A DNA stretch of 64,000 nucleotides, taken from contig NZ_JAUSST010000002.1 of NCBI RefSeq assembly GCF_030812415.1, positions 248,001 through 312,000 on the forward strand, in the 5' to 3' direction. The stretch is from Paenibacillus harenae. GTDB lineage: Bacteria > Bacillota > Bacilli > Paenibacillales > Paenibacillaceae. The notes under the pieces are model-generated. The model searched no databases, was not told where the DNA came from, and worked only from the letters and a program-made list of their open reading frames with translations. Below are positions 44,856-54,100 of the stretch, in pieces. A program made the translations under genes and the position numbers. Each line of letters opens with the position of its first letter. Positions within the stretch are counted from its first letter, which is position 1.

Positions 44856-45395
44856 ATGGTCAGAGAAGGATTCAATAAGTTTTTCTAGGGCTTCTTATTT
44901 ATAATGTTCGACTTCAGAATTCAGGGCTTCGATATTTTGCCGGATGCGGTCGGGTTTATTCTGTTTGTGTTGGGGTTTCAAGCGCTTGCCGAATACAGTG
45001 AATATTTCGTCAAGGCGAAAATCTTTAATTGGATTATGCTCGTACTATCTTTATTTCAGATCTACGAGCAACCGGTTCAAGGCGGGGACATTCATATTAA
45101 TCCGTTAAGTATAGTCGTGGGATTGGTATCGTTCGTACTGATCCTGGTCATCGTGCATCATTTATTTAAGGGCATTAGAGACTTGGCGGTCAAGCGGCAG
45201 AGGTTCGACATTGAACATGATGCAGCGCGGCGTTGGGCATATTTTCTCGTGTTCCAGATTGCATCCGTGCTCCTTATCATCATGATCGTTGTCCCTCTGC
45301 TGTTCTTCTTGATGGTTATCGTTCTTTTTGTAGCGGCGATTGCCCTGATGGTTATATTGATGAGCTTCATGAAAAAATGCGGCGAGCAACTGTGA
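44856..45395 (+). pseudogene. Membrane protein gene with early in-frame amber stop
   Basis: AAGGAGGG and ATG 44856 give MVREGFNKFF, then TAG at 44886-44888, then in the same frame GFLFIMFDFRIQGFDILPDA and four hydrophobic segments to 45395. The stop probably replaced a TGG Trp codon. Translation from ATG 44904 could still give a 163-aa protein, but I see no site for it. An 8-bp palindrome CTTAAGTA / TACTTAAG (44826-44847) overlaps the ribosome site. Confidence 0.65.
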
Positions 45396-45583
45396 GGAGT
45401 GAATTAAAGCTTTTCAGCTCGCCATTCCTTCACTCGAAATCGCAGTCGCTATAAGGCAGGCATTTTCATCGAATGCAACCGCCATCGGATGTTGAGCTAA
45501 CAGTCGAGCACTGATTTTAAGGTTGAGCCTTATTTCATAAAATAACTAGATTTTAACAGGTATTACAGCATGGATGAAACCGC

Positions 45584-45645
45584 TATAATAGTCAGCGAAA
45601 GGAGGGAGAACCGCTTATTTTGAGTAATAAATGAAAGCGCTTACG
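45584..45645 (+). promoter_or_regulatory. Putative promoter with downstream cre before GH10
   Basis: TATAAT (45584-45589) has a weak -35 TATTAC 17 nt upstream. TGAAAGCGCTTACG (45632-45645) is a near-consensus cre about 35-40 nt after the expected start, a position where CcpA blocks elongation. The rest of 45396-45583 shows nothing I can support. Confidence 0.6.
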
Positions 45646-45683
45646 AAATATTCGAACTCTATCCTGATCGGAGGAATTATTGA

Positions 45684-48600
45684 ATGTTGAAAAGGTTTAA
45701 ATCGGTGTTCGCAGTTTTACTGGCTGTTACGCTGCTCTTGCCGCAAGGATTGGGAATGCTGGCTGATACAGCTGCAGCGGCAAGCACCGTCGTGTTGGAG
45801 CAGAGCTTTGAGGACGATCAGACGGGTGGTTGGGATCTTCTGCCGTGGGGAGGCTCCGGCAATGTGGCAGTGTCTTCGGATGCAGCCTCCGCGGGGACGA
45901 AATCGCTGAAACTGACGAACCGCTCGTCGAGAAGCAGCAGCCTTAGCAAGGTTTTAACCGGTATTATGAATTCGGACCGGATTTATGATATTTCTTTTAA
46001 AGTTAGACTGGGACAAGGAACGGACACGTTTCACCTGACTGCGGCGGTTACATCGGGCGGCAGCACCAACTACTCTTGGATTATCGGCGACAAAGCGGTT
46101 GCCGATACGGCTTGGACCACCTACGAGTTGAAGGGGTACGAGGTTCCGAGCAACACGACCGCATTCCGCGTCTATCTCGAATCCGTTACCGACTCGGCTT
46201 CTACGGCTGATGTATATCTTGACGAGTTCATGATCGTCGACGTCACTCCCGGCGAGACCGAAGAGCCCGGCGAACTTGACCAATCCGGTGTCATGGCGGA
46301 CTTTGAGGACGGTCAAGGAGACTGGGTGAGACGATTCGGAGCCGGCGGGATAGAAGCGACCAATACGGACAATCACACGGCAGGCGGCGCCATGAGCTTG
46401 TTGACGACGGCAGCCGGTCAGTATGACGGACCGCTATTGAACATTCTTGGCAAGATGCACAAAAATCATGAATACAACTTATCGGTTTGGGTGAAGATGG
46501 CCCCAGGCCAGGAACAGACGCGACTCCGGATGAGCTTGCAGCTGGGCGAAAGCTCGTACGCGAATGTATCCGGTAACGCGACCGTAACGGATAGTCAGTG
46601 GGTACAGCTGAGGGGTAAGGTAACGATGAATACTACGCCTGTCATCCTGAACGCCTACGTGGAAACCGCAGACGATAATGGCGGGCCAAGAACGTTCTAC
46701 ATCGATGACTTCTCCTTAACTTACGCCGGCGCCCTTGAGGAGCCGCTTCCCATTCAGGATGAGCTCTACAGCTTGAAGGATTTGTATTCGGATTACTTTG
46801 AGATCGGGGCTGCCGTTGAACCGGATAGACTGTCCGGCACGGTGAGCGAATTGCTGAATAAGCATTTCAATTCGCTCGTTGCTGAAAACTCGATGAAGCC
46901 AGGATCAATCAGCCCGACTGAAAGCGCATTCAACATCTCGACCCCGAATACAATCGCGCAGTATGCGGATAACCATGACATGAAGCTTCGGTTCCATACG
47001 CTGTTGTGGCATGCGCAAGGCGCCGACTGGATGCTGAAGGATGCGAGCGGCAATTGGCTGGAGGCAACTGAGGCCAATAAAGCGCTGGTAGAAACGCGAT
47101 TGAAAGATTACATCACAAGAGTGGTCACACAATATAAGGGCGTAGCGGATTACTACGACGTTGTAAACGAAGTTATCGACGAAGGGCGTCCGGACGGCAT
47201 GCGGGACAGCTACTGGTACCGCATTACCGGGACGGACTTCATCAAATGGGCTTTCGAAGCGGCGCACGCAGCGGACCCTTCGGCAAAGCTGTACATTAAC
47301 GATTACAACACGCACAGTCCGCGTAAACGCGACATTTTGTTCAACCTGGTGACGTCCCTTAGAGATGAAGGAGTTCCGATTGACGGCGTAGGCCACCAGA
47401 CGCACATTAATATTAGCGGACCTTCCATTGAGCAGATATCGGAATCCATCCAGAAATTCGCCGAGGCCGGCTTTGACAATCAGGTCACGGAACTGGATAT
47501 TTCCGTCTATACCTCGAACAGTACAAATTACGATCCGGTTCCGGAAGCTATCCTTCTGCAGCAGGGCTACCGATTCAAGGAATTGTTTAAAGAGTTGGTG
47601 CGCTTGGATGAAATGGGCAAGCATGCCGACCCGTCTACTGCCGCGTATAATCCTGAAGGCTGGATCAGCAATGTAACGTTTTGGGGAATCGCAGACGATC
47701 ATTCATGGCTGCATAGGAGTGAAGATAACCGTTTTGACGCGCCGTTCGCATTCGATAAGAAATATCAGGCGAAACTTGCTTACTGGGGAATGGTGGAAGC
47801 CGTAAAAACCTTGATTCCTCCAGTGCTTCCGATCGTTGTGAAGGATGGCAACGCTGCTCAAGGCACTCCGGTAATCGACGGGGCTACGGATTTGGTGTGG
47901 GATACGGTGACTGCCCTTTCTACAGAACAAAGCGGGACATTGCAAGCGCAATTTAAAACGTTATGGGACGCTTCGAATCTGTACGCTCGCGTCGTTGTAA
48001 AAGACAACACGATCCGTCCAGGGGATCAAATCGAGCTTTTCGTACTGGATAATAACGAAATCAAACAATATATCATTCCAAGAACGGATACCTCGGTCGT
48101 TGAAGTGAGCGACGGATACATGGTTGAAGCCGCGATTCCGCTTACGGGAACCAACGAGCCGGGAGAAACGGTGCGGTTCGATGTGAGAGTAACGGATACG
48201 TTGGTTAATGACGGTTCCGAGCACGGCGGCAATGGCGCGGTAGTTTCCTGGAGCGATCTGAGCAATATGCAGAACGCCTACAGCGAAGGATATGGAGCGC
48301 TAACTCTTATTGAAGGCTCGAAAGTCGCTCAAATCCAGTACGGTACTCCTCAGATCGATGGAGAGATGGACAGCGTTTGGGCGTATGCGGAGGACCTTGA
48401 CACCAATGTATGGGTACAAGGGAACAACGGCTCTACTGCGACAATTAAGACGTTGTGGGACAAACAACATCTTTATGTTTACGCGGCAGTGACCGATTCT
48501 CTGCTCAGCGATCAAAGTCCGAACGCTTGGGAGCAGGATTCCGTAGAAATATTCGTTGACCAGAACAACGGAAAAACGCAATCGTACCAGTCGGATGACG

Positions 48601-49163
48601 GCCAGTACCGCATTAATTTTAACAACGTTAAGTCATTCGGCGGCCGTGCAAATGCTGATAATTATCAATCCGCAGTGAAGCTGGTTGACGGCGGGTATAT
48701 CATTGAAGCGGCTATTGCGCTGGACACGATTACTCCGAAAGGAGGCACAATAATCGGCTTTGACTTCCAAGTCAATAACGATGAGAATGGAGACGGCCAG
48801 AGAGACAGCATAGCCATTTGGAATGACCCGACAGGCCAGTCTTATCAGAACACATCGAGGCTCGGAGTTCTTCAATTCATGGAGCTTCCGAAGCCGGAGG
48901 TTGTCCAGGCAAGGGCGTTAAACCATCAGGTCGTTAAATTGAATTGGTCGGAGGCAGACGGAGCGATCGGTTACAACGTGTACCAATCGACTACGGCAGA
49001 CGGACCTTTCGTGAAGCTGACGAATCAGCCGATTACGGACGTCAATTACGTGATCAATAAGCTTCGGCCCGGTACGACGTATTATTACTACATTACCGCT
49101 ATGCATCCGAATGGGGAATCTGATCCTACAGTGCCGATCACAGCGACTACTAAAGTGAAATAG
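45684..49163 (+). CDS. Large secreted GH10 xylanase with five accessory modules
   Basis: This 1159-aa protein has a signal peptide (1 to about 32), two CBM4/9-like modules (about 33-190 and 203-352), GH10 (about 361-706), two CBM9-like modules (about 723-876 and 880-1066) and a fibronectin type III domain (about 1071-1159). The acid/base is Glu496 (YDVVNEV) and the nucleophile Glu603 (TELDIS). It has no SLH domain. It follows GGAGGAATT. The module order matches the 5857 xylanase plus one extra CBM and FN3, suggesting duplication and extension. Confidence 0.95.
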   Translation: MLKRFKSVFAVLLAVTLLLPQGLGMLADTAAAASTVVLEQSFEDDQTGGWDLLPWGGSGNVAVSSDAASAGTKSLKLTNRSSRSSSLSKVLTGIMNSDRIYDISFKVRLGQGTDTFHLTAAVTSGGSTNYSWIIGDKAVADTAWTTYELKGYEVPSNTTAFRVYLESVTDSASTADVYLDEFMIVDVTPGETEEPGELDQSGVMADFEDGQGDWVRRFGAGGIEATNTDNHTAGGAMSLLTTAAGQYDGPLLNILGKMHKNHEYNLSVWVKMAPGQEQTRLRMSLQLGESSYANVSGNATVTDSQWVQLRGKVTMNTTPVILNAYVETADDNGGPRTFYIDDFSLTYAGALEEPLPIQDELYSLKDLYSDYFEIGAAVEPDRLSGTVSELLNKHFNSLVAENSMKPGSISPTESAFNISTPNTIAQYADNHDMKLRFHTLLWHAQGADWMLKDASGNWLEATEANKALVETRLKDYITRVVTQYKGVADYYDVVNEVIDEGRPDGMRDSYWYRITGTDFIKWAFEAAHAADPSAKLYINDYNTHSPRKRDILFNLVTSLRDEGVPIDGVGHQTHINISGPSIEQISESIQKFAEAGFDNQVTELDISVYTSNSTNYDPVPEAILLQQGYRFKELFKELVRLDEMGKHADPSTAAYNPEGWISNVTFWGIADDHSWLHRSEDNRFDAPFAFDKKYQAKLAYWGMVEAVKTLIPPVLPIVVKDGNAAQGTPVIDGATDLVWDTVTALSTEQSGTLQAQFKTLWDASNLYARVVVKDNTIRPGDQIELFVLDNNEIKQYIIPRTDTSVVEVSDGYMVEAAIPLTGTNEPGETVRFDVRVTDTLVNDGSEHGGNGAVVSWSDLSNMQNAYSEGYGALTLIEGSKVAQIQYGTPQIDGEMDSVWAYAEDLDTNVWVQGNNGSTATIKTLWDKQHLYVYAAVTDSLLSDQSPNAWEQDSVEIFVDQNNGKTQSYQSDDGQYRINFNNVKSFGGRANADNYQSAVKLVDGGYIIEAAIALDTITPKGGTIIGFDFQVNNDENGDGQRDSIAIWNDPTGQSYQNTSRLGVLQFMELPKPEVVQARALNHQVVKLNWSEADGAIGYNVYQSTTADGPFVKLTNQPITDVNYVINKLRPGTTYYYYITAMHPNGESDPTVPITATTKVK

Positions 49164-49252
49164 CTAGCGGTTAAGCATCCTGGCCTTGATTTACAATAGA
49201 GTAGACTCGGCGAGAGCATTCACCGAAATCCATTGTTTAGGAGGCGTGCGGA

Positions 49253-49798
49253 ATGTTTAAACCAAGTACACCAAACCATCAAATTCGCGTGAATCAAGCC
49301 GGTTATCGCCCATCCGACCGTAAGCATTTTGTTGTTAACGGCGCGGGAGGATATTTTGAGATTATTGACCTGACAAACGGCAATGTGGTCTACACAGGCG
49401 GATTAGCAGGACCGATCGAAGATACTTCCAGCGGAGAGAGCATATTTCGCGGGGATTTCACTGAATACCGCTCCATAGGTACCTACTCGATCCGCATTCC
49501 CGCTTTAGGTACATCCTATCCGTTTCCAGTTGCGGAAGATGTTTATAATAACGTAACGGACGCATTATTGAAAAGCTTTTATTTCCAACGTTGCGGTATG
49601 GATTTGGAAACGCCGTATGCGGGAGTTTGGTCACACAAAGCATGCCATCTGGCACACGGTACTGTTTACGGGGATGAGTCGGAAAAACTTCCGTCTGCGG
49701 GCGGCTGGCACGATGCCGGGGACTACGGGAAATACACGGTGGCAGCTGCTAAAGCAGTGGCCGACTTGATGCTTGCTTACGATTGTTTTCCGTTCGCG
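49253..49798 (+). pseudogene. GH9 endoglucanase, N-terminal fragment
   Basis: The Ig-like cellulase N-domain (IRVNQAGYRPSDRKHFVVNG) and the start of the GH9 catalytic domain (SAGGWHDAGDYGKYTVAAAK, holding the catalytic-base Asp pair) are intact. After about residue 182 the frame passes into an unrelated methyltransferase. The acid Glu region and most of the (alpha/alpha)6 barrel are missing. Confidence 0.75.
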
Positions 49799-50062
49799 AA
49801 TCAGGAGCGATACCAAGCATGGCTTGATCGCTTTGGATCGATAGAACAAGAAGCTAAAAGAATCATGGACGATCCAAAGAAGAGAATTAAGATACCGGCT
49901 GACTACATTGGCAATGTTAGAGGAAAACGTGTCTTGAATCTACTCGGATCAAATGGAACTAAAGCAATATCAATAGCATTGATGGGGGCTAAAGAAGTAA
50001 AAGTAGTTGACATTGCTCCAGAAAACGCAAGATTCGGTATGGATCTTGCAAGGAAGGCTGCC
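49799..50062 (+). pseudogene. SAM-dependent methyltransferase, N-terminal fragment fused in frame to GH9
   Basis: From NQERYQAWLDRFGSIEQEAK through RGKRVLNLLGSNGTKAISIA to VKVVDIAPENARF this reads as the start of a class I methyltransferase (motif I LLGSNGTKA). It then ends; the rest of the frame to 50233 is not recognisable. The base use is more A/T-rich than the GH9 part. Confidence 0.65.
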
Positions 50063-50165
50063 GATAAGTTGGCAGCTTTTTTGTTGACTAATGAACAAGA
50101 ACGGAATTTTCGTCGAGTATGGTATTTGTTGAAATGGTATAGTGATTCTCAGCAGGGGGTGACGA

Positions 50166-51198
50166 GTGTTGGAAGCTCATATTCAAACCGTTATTCATTA
50201 CATCGACGAACACATAGAGGAAGGCTTCGATAGCAACAGACTTGCCGAGATCGGGGCTCTCTCCAAGTCGCACTTTTTCAAGCTGTTTACCCTTCTAACA
50301 GGATTTACACCGATGAATTACGTGCTGCGAAGAAAACTCCATTTTTTAAGAAGGGAGTACCAAATGTGGTAAATGTTCAAATCGTGGACAAGCCTTCAAT
50401 GTACTTGCTCGGTGTAGAGGGGCGTATTGGCAATGAGCAAGGAGAAATGTCTATCGCCAGCGTGTGGGAGCACCATTTTCAAAGTTATCAACAACTATTC
50501 TCGAACGTACCGAATAGGGGTAGGCCGGAGGACGATGCAGAATATGCTTTAAGTTTATTGACGAGGACGGGAAGTTCATTTATTTCGTGGGCTTTGAGGT
50601 GGAGGAACTAGATGCTGTTCCTTACGGCGCGGCAGGCAAGCGAATCCCACCGCTGACATATGCTATGGCAACTCATGTGGGTCCGCCTGCCGAAACGTTG
50701 GGCCAGACCTTGGATTATGTCTATGGCGAGTGGTTCCTGAATAGTACCTACCAGACGGGGCATTTGCGCCTATCACCGATCTCCGTAATCGAGTACTACG
50801 ATAAGCGTTGTTCGCTCACACCGCCGGAGATGGATATCTTTGTACCAATCAAGCTTCCTTCGGATAACAGGATAACGGAAGTGGCCCCTTTCAAAGCCGC
50901 ATTTTATCGGGCAGTCGGCAATGACGCTGCCAAGCTGAAATACGAAGCGTTCGACGTCATGATCAATTGGGTGGAAAAGCATCGCCATGCGGGGAAAGAT
51001 TACGAAGGCGGAATGTTTGCCGTAGCTGATGGGGTACATCATTTTTTGGAGAAAGATTGGGCAACGTTTATGAAATGGTTGGAGCAACATCCCGAATACA
51101 AGACTACGGGCGGGTGTTACGAAGAGTTTCTGATTGATAATGGTAAGGTCGATTATTATACAACGCTGCAATTCTATGAGAAGGTTGAGAAGCGATAA
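50166..51198 (+). pseudogene. AraC-type regulator with GyrI-like domain, broken
   Basis: GTG 50166 after GGGGGTGA starts HTH 1 (FDSNRLAEIGALSKSHFFKL). After YVLRRKLHF the second HTH is deleted, and the reading continues with LRREYQM. A frame change near 50365 leads to VNVQIVDKPSMYLLGVEGRI, and a second near 50549 (one T lost in a T-run) leads to DEDGKFIYFVGFEVEELD and the effector domain, which is intact to 51198. At least three lesions are present. Confidence 0.75.
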
Positions 51199-51242
51199 TA
51201 TTCACTTAGAGAGGAATGAGAAATTGAACGCTTTACGAAGAA

Positions 51243-51887
51243 GTGTGCCAGTGGGAAATGACCAGCGCTGTAGATACTTTGCGTAAATGTGGGCTTCATA
51301 ACGCTATGCTCGCCATGGATCTAGGATGCGGATTAGGTCATTACACAATACCGGCAGCGATTTCTGTTGGATCGGAAGGGAGAGTCGTAGCTGTAGATTA
51401 TGATAAGAAAATATTGAAAGGTACTTCTCAAAGACTACTAGATGCAGGATTATCTAATGTGGATATAACATGTGCCAACCATCTTGAGTTAGGCCATGTG
51501 CCTGATAGTAGTATCGATTTTTTAATGATCTATGATATGATTCACACGAATCCTAGAATAGAGATTTTTCCAGTTATCAAGCGCCTTTTAAAAAGTGGGG
51601 GAACTTTATCTGTACTAGCTTTTGGAGAAATAAGAATTCAAAAAAAAGAATATGGCCAATTTATCAAGTCTGAGATAGGGAAAAACATCACAGATCCATA
51701 TCGTGAGGCTTTAACTAAATTACATAATGAAATCCAATTTTATGGTTTTAGTCTTTCTTCCGTAGTAGAGAGCGAAGGGGTGCATTTTGATCATTTTCAT
51801 AGTGCTTACCATTGGAAAAAATACGGTGATGTTCGATTGGATTCACTTGAGAGAGGCGACATCTATAATTTTGCGAATGAGAAATAA
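51243..51887 (+). CDS. Class I SAM-dependent methyltransferase
   Basis: This 214-aa protein has motif I as MDLGCGLGHYTIPAA, an acidic loop VVAVDYD, and SIDFLMIYDMIH at motif IV. The GTG start lacks a ribosome site. The frame is open upstream as LYEEV back to a TGA at 51225, and an ATG at 51216 lies in the same frame beyond that TGA. The N-terminus may therefore be damaged. Confidence 0.65.
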   Translation: MCQWEMTSAVDTLRKCGLHNAMLAMDLGCGLGHYTIPAAISVGSEGRVVAVDYDKKILKGTSQRLLDAGLSNVDITCANHLELGHVPDSSIDFLMIYDMIHTNPRIEIFPVIKRLLKSGGTLSVLAFGEIRIQKKEYGQFIKSEIGKNITDPYREALTKLHNEIQFYGFSLSSVVESEGVHFDHFHSAYHWKKYGDVRLDSLERGDIYNFANEK

Positions 51888-51957
51888 TTTTTGAGAGCGC
51901 GACGGTTTCTTCAATGAACTCCCGTCTAATATATAGATCGATTTGAGGAGGAGCAAC

Positions 51958-52965
51958 TTGTCTGTTACGGAAGCAGAATTGGTTAAGAGGGCATGCAAAG
52001 GCGATAGCGAGGCATTCAGCGACTTAATCGGCAGATATGCGAATGCGGTATACGGGGCAGCGTACGGCAAGCTGGGCGATTTCCATAGGGCGCAGGATAT
52101 TGCGCAGGAAGTGTTCGTCAAAGCTTTCAAGAAATTGTCCAGCCTTAAAGATCCCGATAAGCTGGGCAGCTGGCTGTACGCGGTAACGAACAGGGAGTGC
52201 TTGGATTGGTTGAGGTCGAGCAAAAACGAATCCGTATACGACCCGGAACATAACGAGAATATTCCGCTGCATGAAACTGCCGAAGATACATGGCTGAGGA
52301 AAGAGCTTCGTAATGAGGTCTGGCAAGCGCTTAGCAATCTAACTGAAGCTAACCGTACGGTCACGATTCTCTACTACATCGACGACTATAAGATCAGGGA
52401 AATCAGCAGTTTCCTCGGTCTGTCCGTCGAAGCGGTAGAGAGCAGACTCCGCAGATCGAGAACGATATTGAAGAAGGAGTTGCTAAGCATGGTTAACGAA
52501 AATCTGAATCAGAACAAGCTGAATGAGGAGTTCAAGAAGAAGGTGTTTCAGGACGAAAGAATGCCCGAAACACAATTTCGCCGCGTGGCGATGGTCGAGA
52601 GTGATTTTGACGACATCGATATGTACAAAACGAAGTTTGTTAACATTAATCTGGAAGGCGCGAGTTTCGATAATATCAATATGAGCAAGACCGTCTTCCA
52701 TGACATTAACATGCATCATGCCAAATTCATCGAAGTCGGATTATGGGAAATCGAGATCGGTAAGTGCGTAATGGGTGGAGCTTACTTCCATGATATCGGC
52801 ATGGAGGGCAAGAGCAATACGTTTGAGAACTGCGATTTAACCGGGACATCTTTTACAAACTGCAATCTTTCCAACGTGGAAATTAAAGACTGTGACATAT
52901 CTGGACTTAAGATTAATGGGGTCTCCATCGAGGCTTTATTGGAGAACTATTCAAGCAACAAATAA
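51958..52965 (+). CDS. ECF-type sigma factor with C-terminal pentapeptide-like repeats
   Basis: This is a 335-aa protein with TTG start after GAGGAGGAG. Region 2 (DFHRAQDIAQEVFVKAFKKL) and region 4 (IREISSFLGLSVEAVESRLR) of a sigma-70 family factor occupy about 1-180. From about 215 there are repeats of roughly ten residues (KFVNINLEGASFDNINMSKT, FENCDLTGTSFTNCNLSNVE) that would form a right-handed beta-helix. No anti-sigma gene is adjacent, so the tail may replace or recruit one. Confidence 0.88.
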   Translation: MSVTEAELVKRACKGDSEAFSDLIGRYANAVYGAAYGKLGDFHRAQDIAQEVFVKAFKKLSSLKDPDKLGSWLYAVTNRECLDWLRSSKNESVYDPEHNENIPLHETAEDTWLRKELRNEVWQALSNLTEANRTVTILYYIDDYKIREISSFLGLSVEAVESRLRRSRTILKKELLSMVNENLNQNKLNEEFKKKVFQDERMPETQFRRVAMVESDFDDIDMYKTKFVNINLEGASFDNINMSKTVFHDINMHHAKFIEVGLWEIEIGKCVMGGAYFHDIGMEGKSNTFENCDLTGTSFTNCNLSNVEIKDCDISGLKINGVSIEALLENYSSNK

Positions 52966-52972
52966 CAATGGA

Positions 52973-52998
52973 GGCCCTCTTCTCGCGAAAAGAGGGCC
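52973..52998. terminator. Hairpin between convergent genes
   Basis: GGCCCTCTT CTCGCGAA AAGAGGGCC is a 9-bp perfect stem between the sigma-factor gene and the convergent MerR gene. T-runs are absent on both sides, so termination strength is uncertain. Confidence 0.55.
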
Positions 52999-53007
52999 CA
53001 GCAATTT

Positions 53008-53901
53008 CTATAGCTTGTACGATTCGATAGCGATGGAGTTAGGACCCATTTTCCGCGCATCGTTAATGGTTTCGATAGAGTCTTCGATGACATTACGAAT
53101 CTCCGTCATCGTTCTGACAGGCCCGACTAAGCCGCCAATGTAACAACCCATTTGCTTTGGACAGCCGATGCTATTGAAATCAAAGGCTTTCATATCGTCG
53201 ACAATCGAATGGGCGATCTGCGATATCGTTTCCCGATCCGCTATGGCGAATACGACAAATTCATCTCCATGGGCGCGGCCAATGGCTGCGCGGCTTAAGG
53301 ATGCTCGTACATTCGCAGCAATGATCTGGTAACAAGCGGCAATGACGTTGTCGCCGACATCGAAGCCGTAATCGTCGTTGACCTGTTTGAAGTTGCTGAT
53401 ATCGAAGCGAAAAACTGAGATATCCCCATCATCTGCCGAGCATAGGGCTGAGATGCTGGCTGCTTCATCAAGAAACATCTCCATATTGGGGATGTTCTTT
53501 TTGATTTCATGTGCTTTCGACTGTTCGATGGTTATGAAATCTATTTTCTTTTCTATATTAAAACCTTCCTTCTCGATTAAGGTGATTAGCCTATCAATTG
53601 CGATTTTTTTCTGGATTTGTTCATTGAGCAGCGAAGTGATTTCAATTCGCTTGCGAATCAATTGATGAACGATAATGCTGGTTTCGATGGGGCCGCTTAA
53701 CAATTTTTTTATTTCGGTAAGGGAGAAATCTAGATTTTTTAGAATGACGATCCAATTTAATAGATGAGATTGGCCGGGCTCATAAGATCGATACCCGGTT
53801 TCAGCATCGATGGCCGACGGCTTCAGTAGACCAATCTCGTCATAGTGACGCAGCATTTTGGCAGTAACGTTATTTTGTACGGCGAACTCACCAATTTTCA
53901 A
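53008..53901 (-). CDS. MerR-family regulator fused to a GGDEF-like domain
   Basis: This protein of about 297 aa has a MerR winged helix (KIGEFAVQNNVTAKMLRHYD ... ETGYRSYEPGQ), a coiled coil and a GGDEF-fold domain (about 155-297; FRFDISNFKQVNDDYGFDVG, GRAHGDEFVV). The signature is HGDEF rather than GGDEF and no RxxD inhibitory site is visible, so cyclic-di-GMP synthesis is doubtful and nucleotide sensing is likelier. TTG 53901 has AAGGGTG at 6 nt; GTG 53910 is too close to it. It is divergent from a GH10 xylanase gene. Confidence 0.88.
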   Translation of the reverse strand: MKIGEFAVQNNVTAKMLRHYDEIGLLKPSAIDAETGYRSYEPGQSHLLNWIVILKNLDFSLTEIKKLLSGPIETSIIVHQLIRKRIEITSLLNEQIQKKIAIDRLITLIEKEGFNIEKKIDFITIEQSKAHEIKKNIPNMEMFLDEAASISALCSADDGDISVFRFDISNFKQVNDDYGFDVGDNVIAACYQIIAANVRASLSRAAIGRAHGDEFVVFAIADRETISQIAHSIVDDMKAFDFNSIGCPKQMGCYIGGLVGPVRTMTEIRNVIEDSIETINDARKMGPNSIAIESYKL

Positions 53902-53948
53902 AGATGACACCCTTTCATGAAGAACTCCGGCCGGAATTGCTTAACCTA

Positions 53949-53979
53949 ACGATAAACCTTCCCCCTATGGGAAAGTCAA
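53949..53979 (-). promoter_or_regulatory. MerR-type promoter with 19-bp spacer
   Basis: On the minus strand TTGACT (53979-53974) and TATCGT (53954-53949) are separated by exactly 19 bp. The spacer holds the dyad TTCCC ATA GGGGGAA. A long spacer with a central dyad is the hallmark of MerR-controlled promoters, so the regulator likely controls its own gene. Confidence 0.75.
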
Positions 53980-54022
53980 TATATTATTTTCCAAAAGCGT
54001 TTCCTATACTTCGACGGGTTGT

Positions 54023-54037
54023 TTGCAGCGCTTGCAA
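54023..54037. promoter_or_regulatory. Cre-like palindrome before GH10
   Basis: TTGCAGCGCTTGCAA is nearly self-complementary around the GCGC core and lies about 65 nt before the xylanase start. It is a candidate CcpA site. Confidence 0.45.
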
Positions 54038-54100
54038 GGTCTAAACTATACGCGAGCAACGATAATAACCGATGGATCAAACGAGGAGGAGCAATCATTC

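Noticed and set aside
38003-44888. Amber recoding (TAG read as an amino acid) because two genes have in-frame TAG
   Set aside because: Several intact genes here end in TAG (for example 14476, 16328, 21899), and both interrupted genes lie in or beside the decaying island, so nonsense mutations are simpler.
45631-45690. 19-codon ORF starting inside the cre site before the large GH10
   Set aside because: Its ribosome site is about 25 nt away and it overlaps the xylanase start; probably chance.
51216-51245. Upstream ATG 51216 as start of the methyltransferase
   Set aside because: It is in frame but followed by TGA at 51225, and the purine-rich stretch lies only 1 nt before it.
53008-53901. Active diguanylate cyclase
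   Set aside because: The signature is HGDEF and no RxxD site is seen; activity is doubtful, so only a GGDEF-like fold is claimed.
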